DNA of 12,811 bases from Planctomycetaceae bacterium (lineage in GTDB: Bacteria > Planctomycetota > Planctomycetia > Pirellulales > Thermoguttaceae), in assembly GCA_031282385.1 (NCBI GenBank), contig JAITDV010000099.1:1-12811 (forward strand). The letters are read 5' to 3'. Made by a program: the position numbers and the translations under genes. The notes under the pieces were generated by a model. The model saw only the letters and a list, made by a program, of their open reading frames with translations, ran no database searches and was not told the DNA's origin. Below are positions 1 through 8,200 of the stretch, one piece after another (position 1 is the first letter of the stretch; every line of letters begins with the position of its first letter).

Positions 1-60
1 TTATAATTTGCAATATAGTTATTGTTTTATCCGAGATTTTCCTTAAAACCTTGCAAATAT

Positions 61-414
61 TAGACCTTTTCTCTAACCTAAAAATACATCAACGCAACAA
101 AAAATCTACAACGAAAAACAGCCTTTAACTCCTCCGAGACCACCCCTAACCCCTCCGAAGGAGGGGAATAAGAAAACGCCTCCGAAGGAGGCGAATAAGA
201 AGAAACATCCGAGTGAGGCGAATAAGGAGACGCCTCATTCGGAGGCGAATATTTCCTTCCTTCGGAGGGGTCAGGGGTGGTCTCCTACAGGTTAGCGAAA
301 AGGTCTATTATCAACATTAATTGACAAGGAGTCCCCATTCAGATGCTCAAACGAACTCGCCGCGAACAAGTTGGCTACCATTAAAACAACAAAAAGACTT
401 TTTCATGGACAACT
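61..414. repeat. GC-rich hairpin-array repeat, left copy
   Basis: Positions 113-414 reappear in inverted orientation at 12485-12811. The GC-rich core (about 136-284) holds four degenerate units of about 27 bases, each built on CCTCCGAAGGAGG followed by a GAATAAG-like spacer; the first forms a 7-bp stem with a GAA loop (150-166). The core is bounded by arms of 26 bases (136-161 and 259-284) that are reverse complements with one mismatch. Outside them sits a further inverted pair of 20 bases, TAGACCTTTTCTCTAACCTA at 61-80 and its near-complement at 288-307. Bases 334-394 are identical to 12505-12565 (61 of 61). Sequence structure is seen directly; mobility or function is not shown. It lies downstream of uvrB in transcription order. 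Confidence 0.9.
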
Positions 415-421
415 ATGTAAT

Positions 422-588
422 GGCAACTTCTAAAAACCTATTTTTGACGGAATTATCGGAATTTTCAGGATAGACAAATTTAGATAATAAATTTATTTTA
501 TCCGCGAATTGACACGAGATAGCACAAATTATTTAATTCGTGATCTTTCGTGAAAATTCGTGGACAAAATGAGTTTTTAGAAGTTCCC
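422..588. mobile_element. MITE-like element, copy 1
   Basis: This 167-base AT-rich segment begins GGCAACTTCTAAAAA and ends TTTTTAGAAGTTCCC, which are terminal inverted repeats of 15 bases with one mismatch. A second copy, inverted, lies at 4494-4665, and the similarity runs through the interior. Inside are three TTCGTG hexamers at 537, 547 and 557, spaced exactly 10 bases apart. No open reading frame fits inside, so any movement would need a transposase supplied elsewhere. It starts 7 bases after the hairpin-array repeat and ends 13 bases before the uvrB stop codon. Non-autonomous element is an inference from size, termini and copy number; a structured intergenic repeat is the alternative. 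Confidence 0.7.
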
Positions 589-601
589 TAATCTCTAATT
601 T

Positions 602-2662
602 CTATTTTTCCGGTCTTGGTAATTCGCGACCGTGTTTTCTTTTTTTATTTTTGAGATTTTTTGATTTGAAGTCGAACATTTTTGAGTTTGAATTTTTTCC
701 GATGAATTTTTTCATCTCTTCAATTCTGTCTCTTATAACCGCCGCACGTTCAAATTCTAATTTATCTGCCGCTTCAAGCATCTCACGTTCAAGTTCATTG
801 ATGTATTCTTGCGTAATAAATAATTCGTCATCGTTGTGTCCCACAACTGCATTTGCTTTAGCGTGAGCTTCCGCTTCCGCTTCTATTCCTTTTGTTATAT
901 TTTTCTTAATTGTTTCAGGTGTGATTCCGTTTGCTTTGTTGTATTCTTCTTGTTTTTTTCGTCGTCTTTCAGTCTCGTCAATTGCTTTTTGCATCGACTC
1001 TGTTACTTTGTCCGCGTACAAAATAACCTTTGCGTTGACGTTTCTTGCGCTGCGTCCGATAGTCTGTATCAAAGAAGTCTCGCTTCTTAAAAACCCTTCT
1101 TTGTCCGCATCCAGAATAGCAACCAATGAAACCTCCGGCAAATCTAAACCCTCCCGCAACAAATTAACCCCAACCAACACATCAAAACGCCCCGCCCGCA
1201 AATCACGTAACAACTCAACCCGCTCAAAAGCATCAAGTTCGCTATGTAACCATTTGCATCTGATTTTTTGCTTTTCAAAATATGCCGCAATATCCTCAGC
1301 TAATCTCTTTGTCAACGCCGTAACCAGAACTCGTTCACCTACAGCCGTCCGCTCTTTAATCTGCTCCATCAAATGCGGAATCTGCTTCGACGCCGGCATA
1401 ACCTCAATCACCGGATCAAGAAGTCCCGTCGGTCTGATTACTTGATCAATAAGATAATTGCCCGACGACTCAAGCTCATAAGTACCCGGAGTTGCCGAAA
1501 CAAAAATCGCATTATTGATTCGCGCCGTCCACTCGTCAAATTTAAGCGGTCGATTGTCAAGCGCACTTGGCAAACGAAAACCATGTTCAACTAGATTTCT
1601 CTTGCGCGCTTGATCACCATGATACATTGCCCTAATCTGTGGCACCGTAACATGCGACTCGTCAACAAAAAGTAAATAATCATCAGGGAAAAAATCAAAA
1701 AGCGTTTCCGGCGCACTACCCGACGGACGATTTGATAATGGCGCACTATAATTCTCAATCCCCGGGCAATATCCAAGCTCCTGCATCATCTCAATATCAT
1801 ACTTCGTTCTTGCGGAAAGACGTTGGGACTCCAGCAACTTGCCTTGCTCTTTAAAAACCTTCAACCGCTCCGCTAACTCCGCCTCAATTCTGACAATCGC
1901 CTCTTTAATCCGCTCTTCAGGCATGACAAAATGCTTTGCCGGATAAATATAAAATTCAGCTTGACGGCGAATCGCCTCCGACGTCAACGGATTAATAATC
2001 GAAATCTGCTCAATTTCATCACCCCAAAATTCAACACGAATCGCAAACTCTTCATAAGAAGGCCAAATATCAACCGAATCACCGCGTACACGAAATTGAC
2101 CGCGTTCAAACGCAACATCATTGCGATCATATTGAATATCAATCAAACGCGCCAACATCTTGTCCCTACGAACTTCCTCCCCAACACGAAGAGCTACCAT
2201 CATCGCCTTATAATCTTTCGGCGAACCCAAACCATAAATACACGACACACTCGCAACAATTATCGTATCACGGCGTGTAACAAGCGAACTCGTCGCAGAA
2301 AGACGAAGACGATCTATTTCCTCATTGATCGAAGCATCTTTCTCAATATAAATATCACGTTGCGGAATGTATGCTTCAGGTTGATAATAATCGTAATAAG
2401 AAACAAAATACGCAACCGCATTGTTCGGGAAAAATTCCTTGAACTCGCTGTAGAGTTGCGCCGCCAACGTCTTGTTGTGAGACATTACAAGCGTTGGCTT
2501 GTTAAAATATGCAATAACATTCGCCATCGTAAAAGTCTTACCAGAACCGGTAACTCCCTTGAGCGTCTGCATTTTTTGACCCGCCTCAATACCTCGAATC
2601 AATTGCTCAATCGCTTGCGGCTGATCACCCGACGGCTTAAACGGTGCTTGAAGATCAAACAT
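602..2662 (-). CDS. uvrB: UvrB, excinuclease ABC subunit B
   Basis: UvrB is the DNA-damage verification helicase of bacterial nucleotide excision repair; it is loaded by UvrA and then recruits UvrC for incision. The 686 residues match the usual full length (about 670). Visible motifs are the N-terminal FDLQAPFKPSGDQPQAI block, Walker A GVTGSGKT (36-43), the tyrosine-rich beta-hairpin YYDYYQPEAYIPQRDIYIEK that clamps one DNA strand, the DESH Walker B-type box (334-337), helicase motif VI QTIGRSARN (533-541), and a C-terminal UVR domain (ELEREMLEAADKLEFERAA) that binds UvrC. Nothing is missing. It begins 27 bases after the lipoprotein gene on the same strand, so it is probably the last gene of an operon with etfB. 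No Shine-Dalgarno sequence is seen before the ATG, and no SOS box was recognised. Third-position base preference changes sharply inside the gene. Confidence 0.98.
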   Translation of the reverse strand: MFDLQAPFKPSGDQPQAIEQLIRGIEAGQKMQTLKGVTGSGKTFTMANVIAYFNKPTLVMSHNKTLAAQLYSEFKEFFPNNAVAYFVSYYDYYQPEAYIPQRDIYIEKDASINEEIDRLRLSATSSLVTRRDTIIVASVSCIYGLGSPKDYKAMMVALRVGEEVRRDKMLARLIDIQYDRNDVAFERGQFRVRGDSVDIWPSYEEFAIRVEFWGDEIEQISIINPLTSEAIRRQAEFYIYPAKHFVMPEERIKEAIVRIEAELAERLKVFKEQGKLLESQRLSARTKYDIEMMQELGYCPGIENYSAPLSNRPSGSAPETLFDFFPDDYLLFVDESHVTVPQIRAMYHGDQARKRNLVEHGFRLPSALDNRPLKFDEWTARINNAIFVSATPGTYELESSGNYLIDQVIRPTGLLDPVIEVMPASKQIPHLMEQIKERTAVGERVLVTALTKRLAEDIAAYFEKQKIRCKWLHSELDAFERVELLRDLRAGRFDVLVGVNLLREGLDLPEVSLVAILDADKEGFLRSETSLIQTIGRSARNVNAKVILYADKVTESMQKAIDETERRRKKQEEYNKANGITPETIKKNITKGIEAEAEAHAKANAVVGHNDDELFITQEYINELEREMLEAADKLEFERAAVIRDRIEEMKKFIGKNSNSKMFDFKSKNLKNKKRKHGRELPRPEK

Positions 2663-2689
2663 ATAAATTTAATTTCAAAAAATATCCAA

Positions 2690-3325
2690 TCAATTTGCAG
2701 GTTTTGCAATTTTTAGTTGTTCATCGGTAGGGTCGTAAACGTAACGATGTCCGGCAGGAAGTTGCGGCAATTTGATCATTTCTTTTTTGATAATTTCTTC
2801 CATAAATTCTTCATGAGTTGCAGGCGCCTTATTATCGTGATTTGCTTTATACAACTGCATTGCTTTAGGAATTTTGATATTGTAAGTCGTCATTTCAGAC
2901 GCCCGCCAATACGTTCCAAGCGGAACCAAAAGCGGTGCCATTACATGTTTTTCTCCGCCATAATGTCCCTTCGCACCCGCGCCAACTTCCGCTTTTACAA
3001 CCGTCTCCGGCTTTTTCGTTTCAACTTTTTTCGCCGGTTCAGGTTTCTCTTCAGTAATACCCTTGTCCTTCGGCTTCGGCGTATCAACTTGAGGTTTGTC
3101 GGTAACTTTTTTATCGTCAGTTTTTTTATCGTCAGTTTTTTTTGTTTCGGAAATTGTTACTTTTTCCGGTTGATTTGCATCGGGTCGTTGTTTCGGTTTT
3201 GCCCCTTCACAACCAGACAACAATATTGACAAAACGATAATCATCAAAATCAAAGAAGACATACCGCCCGTCATTCTTTCACACAAATTAACAATAATAT
3301 TTTTTGTTACAATAATTCTTTTCAT
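2690..3325 (-). CDS. Putative lipoprotein with charged linker
   Basis: I do not recognise a named family. The 211-residue product has a hydrophobic stretch (about residues 22-38) ending in a lipobox LLSGC, with Cys39 as the likely lipidated residue, so it is probably an envelope lipoprotein. Residues 41-110 are a low-complexity linker rich in Lys, Pro, Asp, Glu and Thr, including KKTDDKKTDDKK, which is encoded by a 15-base DNA repeat (3107-3136). The C-terminal 65 residues look folded, with IKIPKAMQLYKANHDNKAPATHEEF and LPAGHRYVYDP; from memory, similar tails occur in planctomycete hypothetical proteins and loosely recall the C-terminus of type II secretion pseudopilins. The start is uncertain: ATG at 3274 (residue 18) or 3262 (residue 22) would give a more ordinary signal peptide. 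It sits 25 bases after etfB and 27 before uvrB, which suggests co-transcription. Confidence 0.75.
   Translation of the reverse strand: MKRIIVTKNIIVNLCERMTGGMSSLILMIIVLSILLSGCEGAKPKQRPDANQPEKVTISETKKTDDKKTDDKKVTDKPQVDTPKPKDKGITEEKPEPAKKVETKKPETVVKAEVGAGAKGHYGGEKHVMAPLLVPLGTYWRASEMTTYNIKIPKAMQLYKANHDNKAPATHEEFMEEIIKKEMIKLPQLPAGHRYVYDPTDEQLKIAKPAN
3107..3136. repeat. 15-base tandem duplication inside lipoprotein gene
   Basis: The unit TTTTTTATCGTCAGT occurs twice in a row and encodes the Lys-Lys-Thr-Asp-Asp repeat of the lipoprotein linker on the minus strand. The length is a multiple of three, so copy-number change would lengthen or shorten the linker without a frameshift. Confidence 0.8.
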
Positions 3326-3350
3326 GTTATTTTGAATTAGTTAATTGTTT

Positions 3351-4202
3351 TTAAACTGTTTTGATCGATACTACTTCACGAATCAATTCAGCAATTCCTT
3401 CTTGTGTCGGCGGTATATCGGTATAGCCTTCTTTTGTTAAAACAACCGACTGAATACGGAATACTTTCGTCGGCGAACCAGAACTGCCGCAACGATTAAT
3501 ATCCGCACCAATATCGTCAAGATTCCATTGCTCCATCAATCTACCTGCCGACTTGTAACTATCAATTTGTTCGGTAGTAATTTCTGTTGCGATTCTATTA
3601 TTTTTGCGTCTCATCATATTTTTTGCGCTCCAAGTTCTCGGCGTGTTAGCAGACTCGACAACAGTGAACAGAGCCGGAAGCCTTACTTTGAGAATTTCCC
3701 AACCGTTGCCAATATCGCGTTTAACTGTAGCAATATTTGCATCCAATTCGATGATTTCGGTTAGGCATGTTACTTGCGGGATACCAAGTTTTTCGGCGCA
3801 TTGCGGAGCGGTTTGAGCAGTATCGCCATCTATAGCCTGACGTCCCGCAAAAATGAAATCATAATCGGCAATCGTACGTACCGCTTGCGAAAGAATATAA
3901 CTTGTCGCAAGAGTATCACTCGCCGCAGCACGTCTGTCCGTAATCAAAATCGCCCTGTCCGCGCCGCGATAAAGTGTATCGCGCAATATCTCCGCAGCTT
4001 TAGGAGGCCCCATCGAAACAACCGTAACCTTGCCGCCATAACGATCCTTCAACTCCAATGCCGCTTCAAGCGCATGCAAATCATCAGGATTAAAAATCGT
4101 TGGTAAAACAGCACGATTTACCGTACCATCTTCCTTCATCGCATTTGAGGTTATATTTGATGTGTCTGGAACCTGTTTAACAAAAACTATTGAATTTGGC
4201 AT
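3351..4202 (-). CDS. etfB: Electron transfer flavoprotein, beta subunit
   Basis: EtfB pairs with EtfA to form a flavoprotein that carries electrons from acyl-CoA dehydrogenases and related enzymes to a quinone reductase, or takes part in electron bifurcation. The 283 residues fit the family. Signatures include the N-terminal VFVKQVPDT, the NPDDLHALEAALELKDRYGG block, VSMGPPKAAEILRDTLYRGAD, and the family signature AIDGDTAQTAPQCAEKLGIP starting at residue 123, which contacts the nucleotide cofactor in known structures. The start ATG gives the expected MPNSIVFVKQVPDT opening; no clear Shine-Dalgarno sequence precedes it. EtfA normally is encoded next to EtfB, but none lies on either side here: upstream is a long repeat-filled spacer and downstream are the lipoprotein and uvrB genes. 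The length resembles the Clostridium/FixA-like type, but whether it bifurcates cannot be told from this subunit alone. Confidence 0.95.
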   Translation of the reverse strand: MPNSIVFVKQVPDTSNITSNAMKEDGTVNRAVLPTIFNPDDLHALEAALELKDRYGGKVTVVSMGPPKAAEILRDTLYRGADRAILITDRRAAASDTLATSYILSQAVRTIADYDFIFAGRQAIDGDTAQTAPQCAEKLGIPQVTCLTEIIELDANIATVKRDIGNGWEILKVRLPALFTVVESANTPRTWSAKNMMRRKNNRIATEITTEQIDSYKSAGRLMEQWNLDDIGADINRCGSSGSPTKVFRIQSVVLTKEGYTDIPPTQEGIAELIREVVSIKTV

Positions 4203-4240
4203 AATATCAACTTTTTAAATTGTTCACACTCTAAATTTTG

Positions 4241-4320
4241 TTTACCTCCGGCTGCCTACCTATCGGAAAGCAGGCTTTTACGCTTTTGAGTCACGCAATT
4301 TATAGTACAAACAGTACATA
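4241..4320 (+). repeat. 80-base inverted repeat, left arm
   Basis: This segment is the approximate reverse complement of 4830-4907, at roughly 80 percent identity by eye. Best conserved parts are TACCTATCG, GCAGGCTTTTACGCT and GTCACGCAATTTAT. It includes an imperfect hairpin (CTGC at 4252-4255 with GCAG at 4270-4273). It lies 38 bases upstream of the etfB start codon, so it would be in or near the etfB leader. Confidence 0.8.
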
Positions 4321-4493
4321 GCTATTTCTACATTTTGTCTATTTTTTGAAACAGAAAAACAAAGCGAACATGTTACGTGAAAGTACAATTTATGTCAACT
4401 ACCCATAACTAAATCATATTCTCTTACTATCCTTCACATCTATATCTTCACATATCAAATTTCGGATTAAATTTTTTGAGAGAATTGTCTTTA

Positions 4494-4665
4494 GGGAACT
4501 TCTAAAAAATTATGTTGTCCACGAACTCTCCACTAATTTCACGAATTAAATAATTTGTACAGATTATATGTCAATTTCGTGGATAAATAATTTTTATTGT
4601 CTAAATTTGTCTATATCTGAAAATTTTGATAATTCCGTCAAAAATATGTTTTTTAGAAGTTGCCT
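4494..4665. mobile_element. MITE-like element, copy 2
   Basis: This is the inverted partner of 422-588: it begins GGGAACTTCTAAAAA and ends TTTTTAGAAGTTGCC. Both ends are flanked by TA, and the symmetry extends outward (CTTTA before, TAAAG after). A TA target duplication is known for IS630/Tc1-mariner type elements, so such an origin is possible, but copy 1 has TA only on its right side. The interior keeps CACGAA motifs (4520, 4540), the complement of the TTCGTG motifs in copy 1. No coding capacity. It interrupts the space between the 80-base inverted repeats. Confidence 0.72.
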
Positions 4666-4829
4666 AAAGTAAACAACCCTTATTTATCCAATTCCCCTTA
4701 GCAGTGCAGAGTCCCATCAACTCGCCCTTACGCCCTTATTCTTTCGATGGTGAAATTAATGCAATATCAAACAAAACATAAGAGCATAAGGGTCTGTTGG
4801 AAGGAATTTTTGGCTACTAAGGCAGTTTG

Positions 4830-4907
4830 ATATACTGCTCGTACAATAAATTGCGTGACACAGAGCGTAAAAGCCTGCCTTACGATAGGTAAGCAGGCGG
4901 CGGTAAA
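4830..4907 (-). repeat. 80-base inverted repeat, right arm
   Basis: The complement of this segment matches 4241-4320. It contains a clear REP-like hairpin at 4873-4898: GCCTGC pairs with GCAGGC and, after one bulged C, TTAC pairs with GTAA around a GATAG loop. The two arms could be ends of one 667-base foldback element or two independent copies of a dispersed repeat that happen to face each other. Confidence 0.8.
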
Positions 4908-5249
4908 TGAAAATTCCAGTGCGAACAGTTTAATAAGGGTCGGAATATTAGAACCGTTTGGAAAATTATGTTGTTCCGTGCGGATTTATTGGACTTGGGT
5001 AACAGAATTGTTGCCGATAAAAAACATACGGCTGAATAGTTACAAATAAATTATTAGAGATACTCTTTACCAATTTTTGGATTCTGAAATTATTCCGATT
5101 GTATCGATTTTATGTTTTGTTTGTTTTGAAAATGGAAATTTTGAGTTTTGTGTCCCTCTTGTTATTTCTTTGAATAGTGTTCTAATATTGCACTCTGTCG
5201 TGTATTACTTACGTTTATAAAGTGTATCAAATTTTCCGTCCCCCCTTTC

Positions 5250-8200
5250 GTGCCAACATTATCCCCAAATTTTGCGTCCATATTTGGACCGAGTAATCTC
5301 GTTCAATTAGTCCAGTATCGTGCGTTTACTGAGCCAGACTCTTCTGCGTTTGTTTATCTTACAAACGGAGTCGATGCTGAAATTGTTTTGACTAATTTGG
5401 ATCTTGATCGTGCAGCCCGCCGTATTGCCGCATGGCTGCAAGAACGAAATATGTTCGGTCAACGAATATTGTTACTTTATCCTCCCGGTCTCGATTTTAT
5501 AAAGGCATATTTTGGTTGCCTCTACGCTGGTGCAATTGCAGTTCCAGTTTATCCGCCGCATCGCAATCGGTCAATTTTACGAATTCAAGCAATTGCCCGC
5601 AGTGCCGGCGCGGCAGTCACCTTCTCAACCGAAGATGTAATTAAACGAGTTGACAATTTTATCGACGAAGCGCCCGATCTCAAAAAAATTCCTTGGGTCG
5701 CCACCACTACACTCGAACCTGATCTTGAAGACCATTGGTCTATCCCCGATATAAACACAGAAACGATAGCATTTCTACAATATACATCCGGTTCAACAGG
5801 AACTCCCAAAGGTGTAATTCTTACACACGGTAACCTAATTCATAATTCAAGAGCCATCTATGCCGGATTTGAACACTCTCGCCATGAAGTTGGCGTATTC
5901 TGGTTGCCCAGTTACCACGACATGGGCTTAATCGGCGGAATAATTCAACCGTTATTCTGCGGTTGCCCTAACATAATAATGTCTCCGCTGTCCTTTCTAC
6001 AAAAACCATTCCGCTGGCTTGCCGCTATCACAAAATACCGCGCAACAACAAGCGGCGGTCCAAACTTCGCCTACGACCTCTGTGTAAGACAAATTTCCAA
6101 CGAACAAATCGAACAACTTGATTTGAGCAGCTGGCATCTCGCCTTCAACGGCGCAGAACCTGTTCTCGCGGAAACAATGGAATCATTTGCCCGCAAATTT
6201 GAACGTTGCGGATTCAGGTATGAGTCGTTTTATCCTTGTTTCGGTTTAGCTGAAGGTACGCTTCTTGTATCCGGCGGTTTTAGATGTCGTCCGCCGGTGG
6301 TATGTGAATTTGATGCGGATGCACTCGCAGTGGGCAAAGCAATAAATGTAACAGAAAATACCTCAAGAAAAGTTAAGCTGGTTTCAAGCGGACAAAAAGT
6401 TTTGCCCGATGTTAAAATTGCAATTGTTGATCCTGAAACTTGCGTGTCATGTTCAGATCGTATTGTCGGCGAAATATGGGTCAGCAGTCCAAGTATTGCG
6501 AAAGGATACTGGCAATCGCCGGAAGCAACAGAACAAACATTCAACGCCCAAATTACCAATGGCGATGGTACTCCATTTATGCGTACCGGCGATCTTGGAT
6601 TTATGATTGGTAATGAGCTTTTTGTTACCGGTCGAATTAAGGACTTGATTATTGTGCGCGGCGTGAATATTTATCCGCAAGATATTGAGGCGACAGTTCA
6701 ACGAATGAGCGATCTTTTGCGACCGCTCGGCGGTGCTGCGTTTATGGTAAAAGATGCACCGAAAAACGCTAACAACAGATCAGTTGAACGGCTTGTGATA
6801 GTGCAGGAAGTCGGGCGGAAATTCAAAGGCGACGCCGCCCCGATTTATGAGGCAATTCGACACGCGGTTGCATTGGAACACGACATCAATGTTGAAGCTA
6901 TAGTTTTGGTCAAATCAGGAAGCATTCCAAAAACATCAAGCGGTAAAATTCAACGTCACGCTTGCCGTAATGGTTTTTTGAATTGTTCGTTGAGTGAAGT
7001 TGATCGATGGGTATCGGCGGATGTTTCTTTTGATTTTGTTAAAGGTAATGAGTTGGATAATCCAATGTTGGAGGCAATTGGAATACCAGACAGTAAAGAT
7101 ATAGGACGTTTTGTTCGCGGTACAATAGAACCATTTGCCGTCGAAGCTCCAATTAAACCAATATTGCCAACCACAAAACCTACGAAAGCAAGTCATATAA
7201 TTGTCAAAGAAACGCCTGGCGAAACTCCCAATGACAATGCTGTACTATCTTTGATTTCGCGTGAAGAACTCGCAACAGCAGTGATGGAAGAAGTACGCAA
7301 AGTCGCAAAAGAACGCGCGGCAAATCTTACTCTTGACTCTGATATAACTGCACTCGGTTTGGATTCTCTTGAACGTATGGAGATTCTTGCCTCAATAGAA
7401 GATCGTTTCGGCGGACAATTTCCAGAATCAATTTTATCCGAATTATATACAGCTAATCAAGTACTTGATGCGGTATTACTTTATCTTGGTTCAGGACCGC
7501 GTAAACCAACCTCAGATGAGCAAATTACACAATCAGAAATACCGGAAGAATATTATCGTATTGGAAAATTTCCTGAATATGTACGTTTGAAAGCCGGATT
7601 GACATTGATTAAGGATACCGGGCTTAATCGGTTTTTTGACGTACACGAAGGAATAACCAACGATCTCGCAATAATCGGCGGTAAAGAATACATAAATTTT
7701 TCCAATTACAATTACGTCAACACATCAGGCGATCCTGAAGTAATCGCGGCGGCAGTTGAAGCATGTCAAAAATACGGCACAAGCGTATCCGCAAGCAGAT
7801 TAGTTTCAGGCAACAAGCCAATACATCGCGAACTTGAAAATGCAATTTCAGATTTTCTTGGTTGTGAGGATACGATAGTTATGGTTGGCGGTCATTCGAC
7901 AAATGAGGGAGTGATTGGTCATTTGTTGGGTGAGAAGGATATGATTCTTTTTGATGCGTTGGCGCATAATAGTATAGTTGAAGGTGCGAGGCTTTCCGGT
8001 GCGAGGCGGCGTCCGTTTCCGCATAATGATTGGGAGGCGGCAGATTGGATTTTAAAGAATCACCGTAAAGAATATCGTAAAGTTTTGATTGCAGTTGAGG
8101 GAGTTTACAGTATGGATGGCGATTATCCTGATTTGCCGAAACTTATAGAAGTAAAGAAACGTTATCATACATTATTGATGGTTGATGAGGCGCATTCGCT

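Larger units (their letters stand above)
4203..5249. other. Repeat-rich divergent intergenic region
   Basis: This 1,047-base spacer separates the start codons of etfB (minus strand) and the fusion enzyme (plus strand), so it must contain both promoters. It holds the inverted repeats 4241-4320 and 4830-4907 and, between them, a MITE-like element (4494-4665). The rest is AT-rich without a convincing gene. A possible sigma70-type promoter for the plus-strand gene is TTGTTA (5159-5164), 18 bases, TAATAT (5183-5188), but in DNA this AT-rich the match is weak evidence. Confidence 0.6.

Noticed and set aside
113..414. Hairpins after uvrB as canonical intrinsic terminators
   Set aside because: Stems are strong but no T-run follows them in the direction of uvrB transcription, and they lie about 190 bases or more past the stop codon. 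A role in transcript ends remains possible and is listed as a finding.
2663..2689. SOS (LexA) box or promoter just before uvrB
   Set aside because: The 27-base gap is AT-rich with no recognisable LexA-type palindrome, and the gene spacing favours transcription from upstream.
1931..2716. Long open frame (261 codons) antisense to uvrB
   Set aside because: It is an Arg/Asn/Ile-rich shadow of the uvrB coding strand with no family resemblance and it overlaps a certain gene fully.
4855..5049. Open reading frame of 64 codons on the plus strand
   Set aside because: Its first third lies in the right arm of the inverted repeat and hairpin, there is no ribosome binding site, and the predicted peptide shows no recognisable motif.
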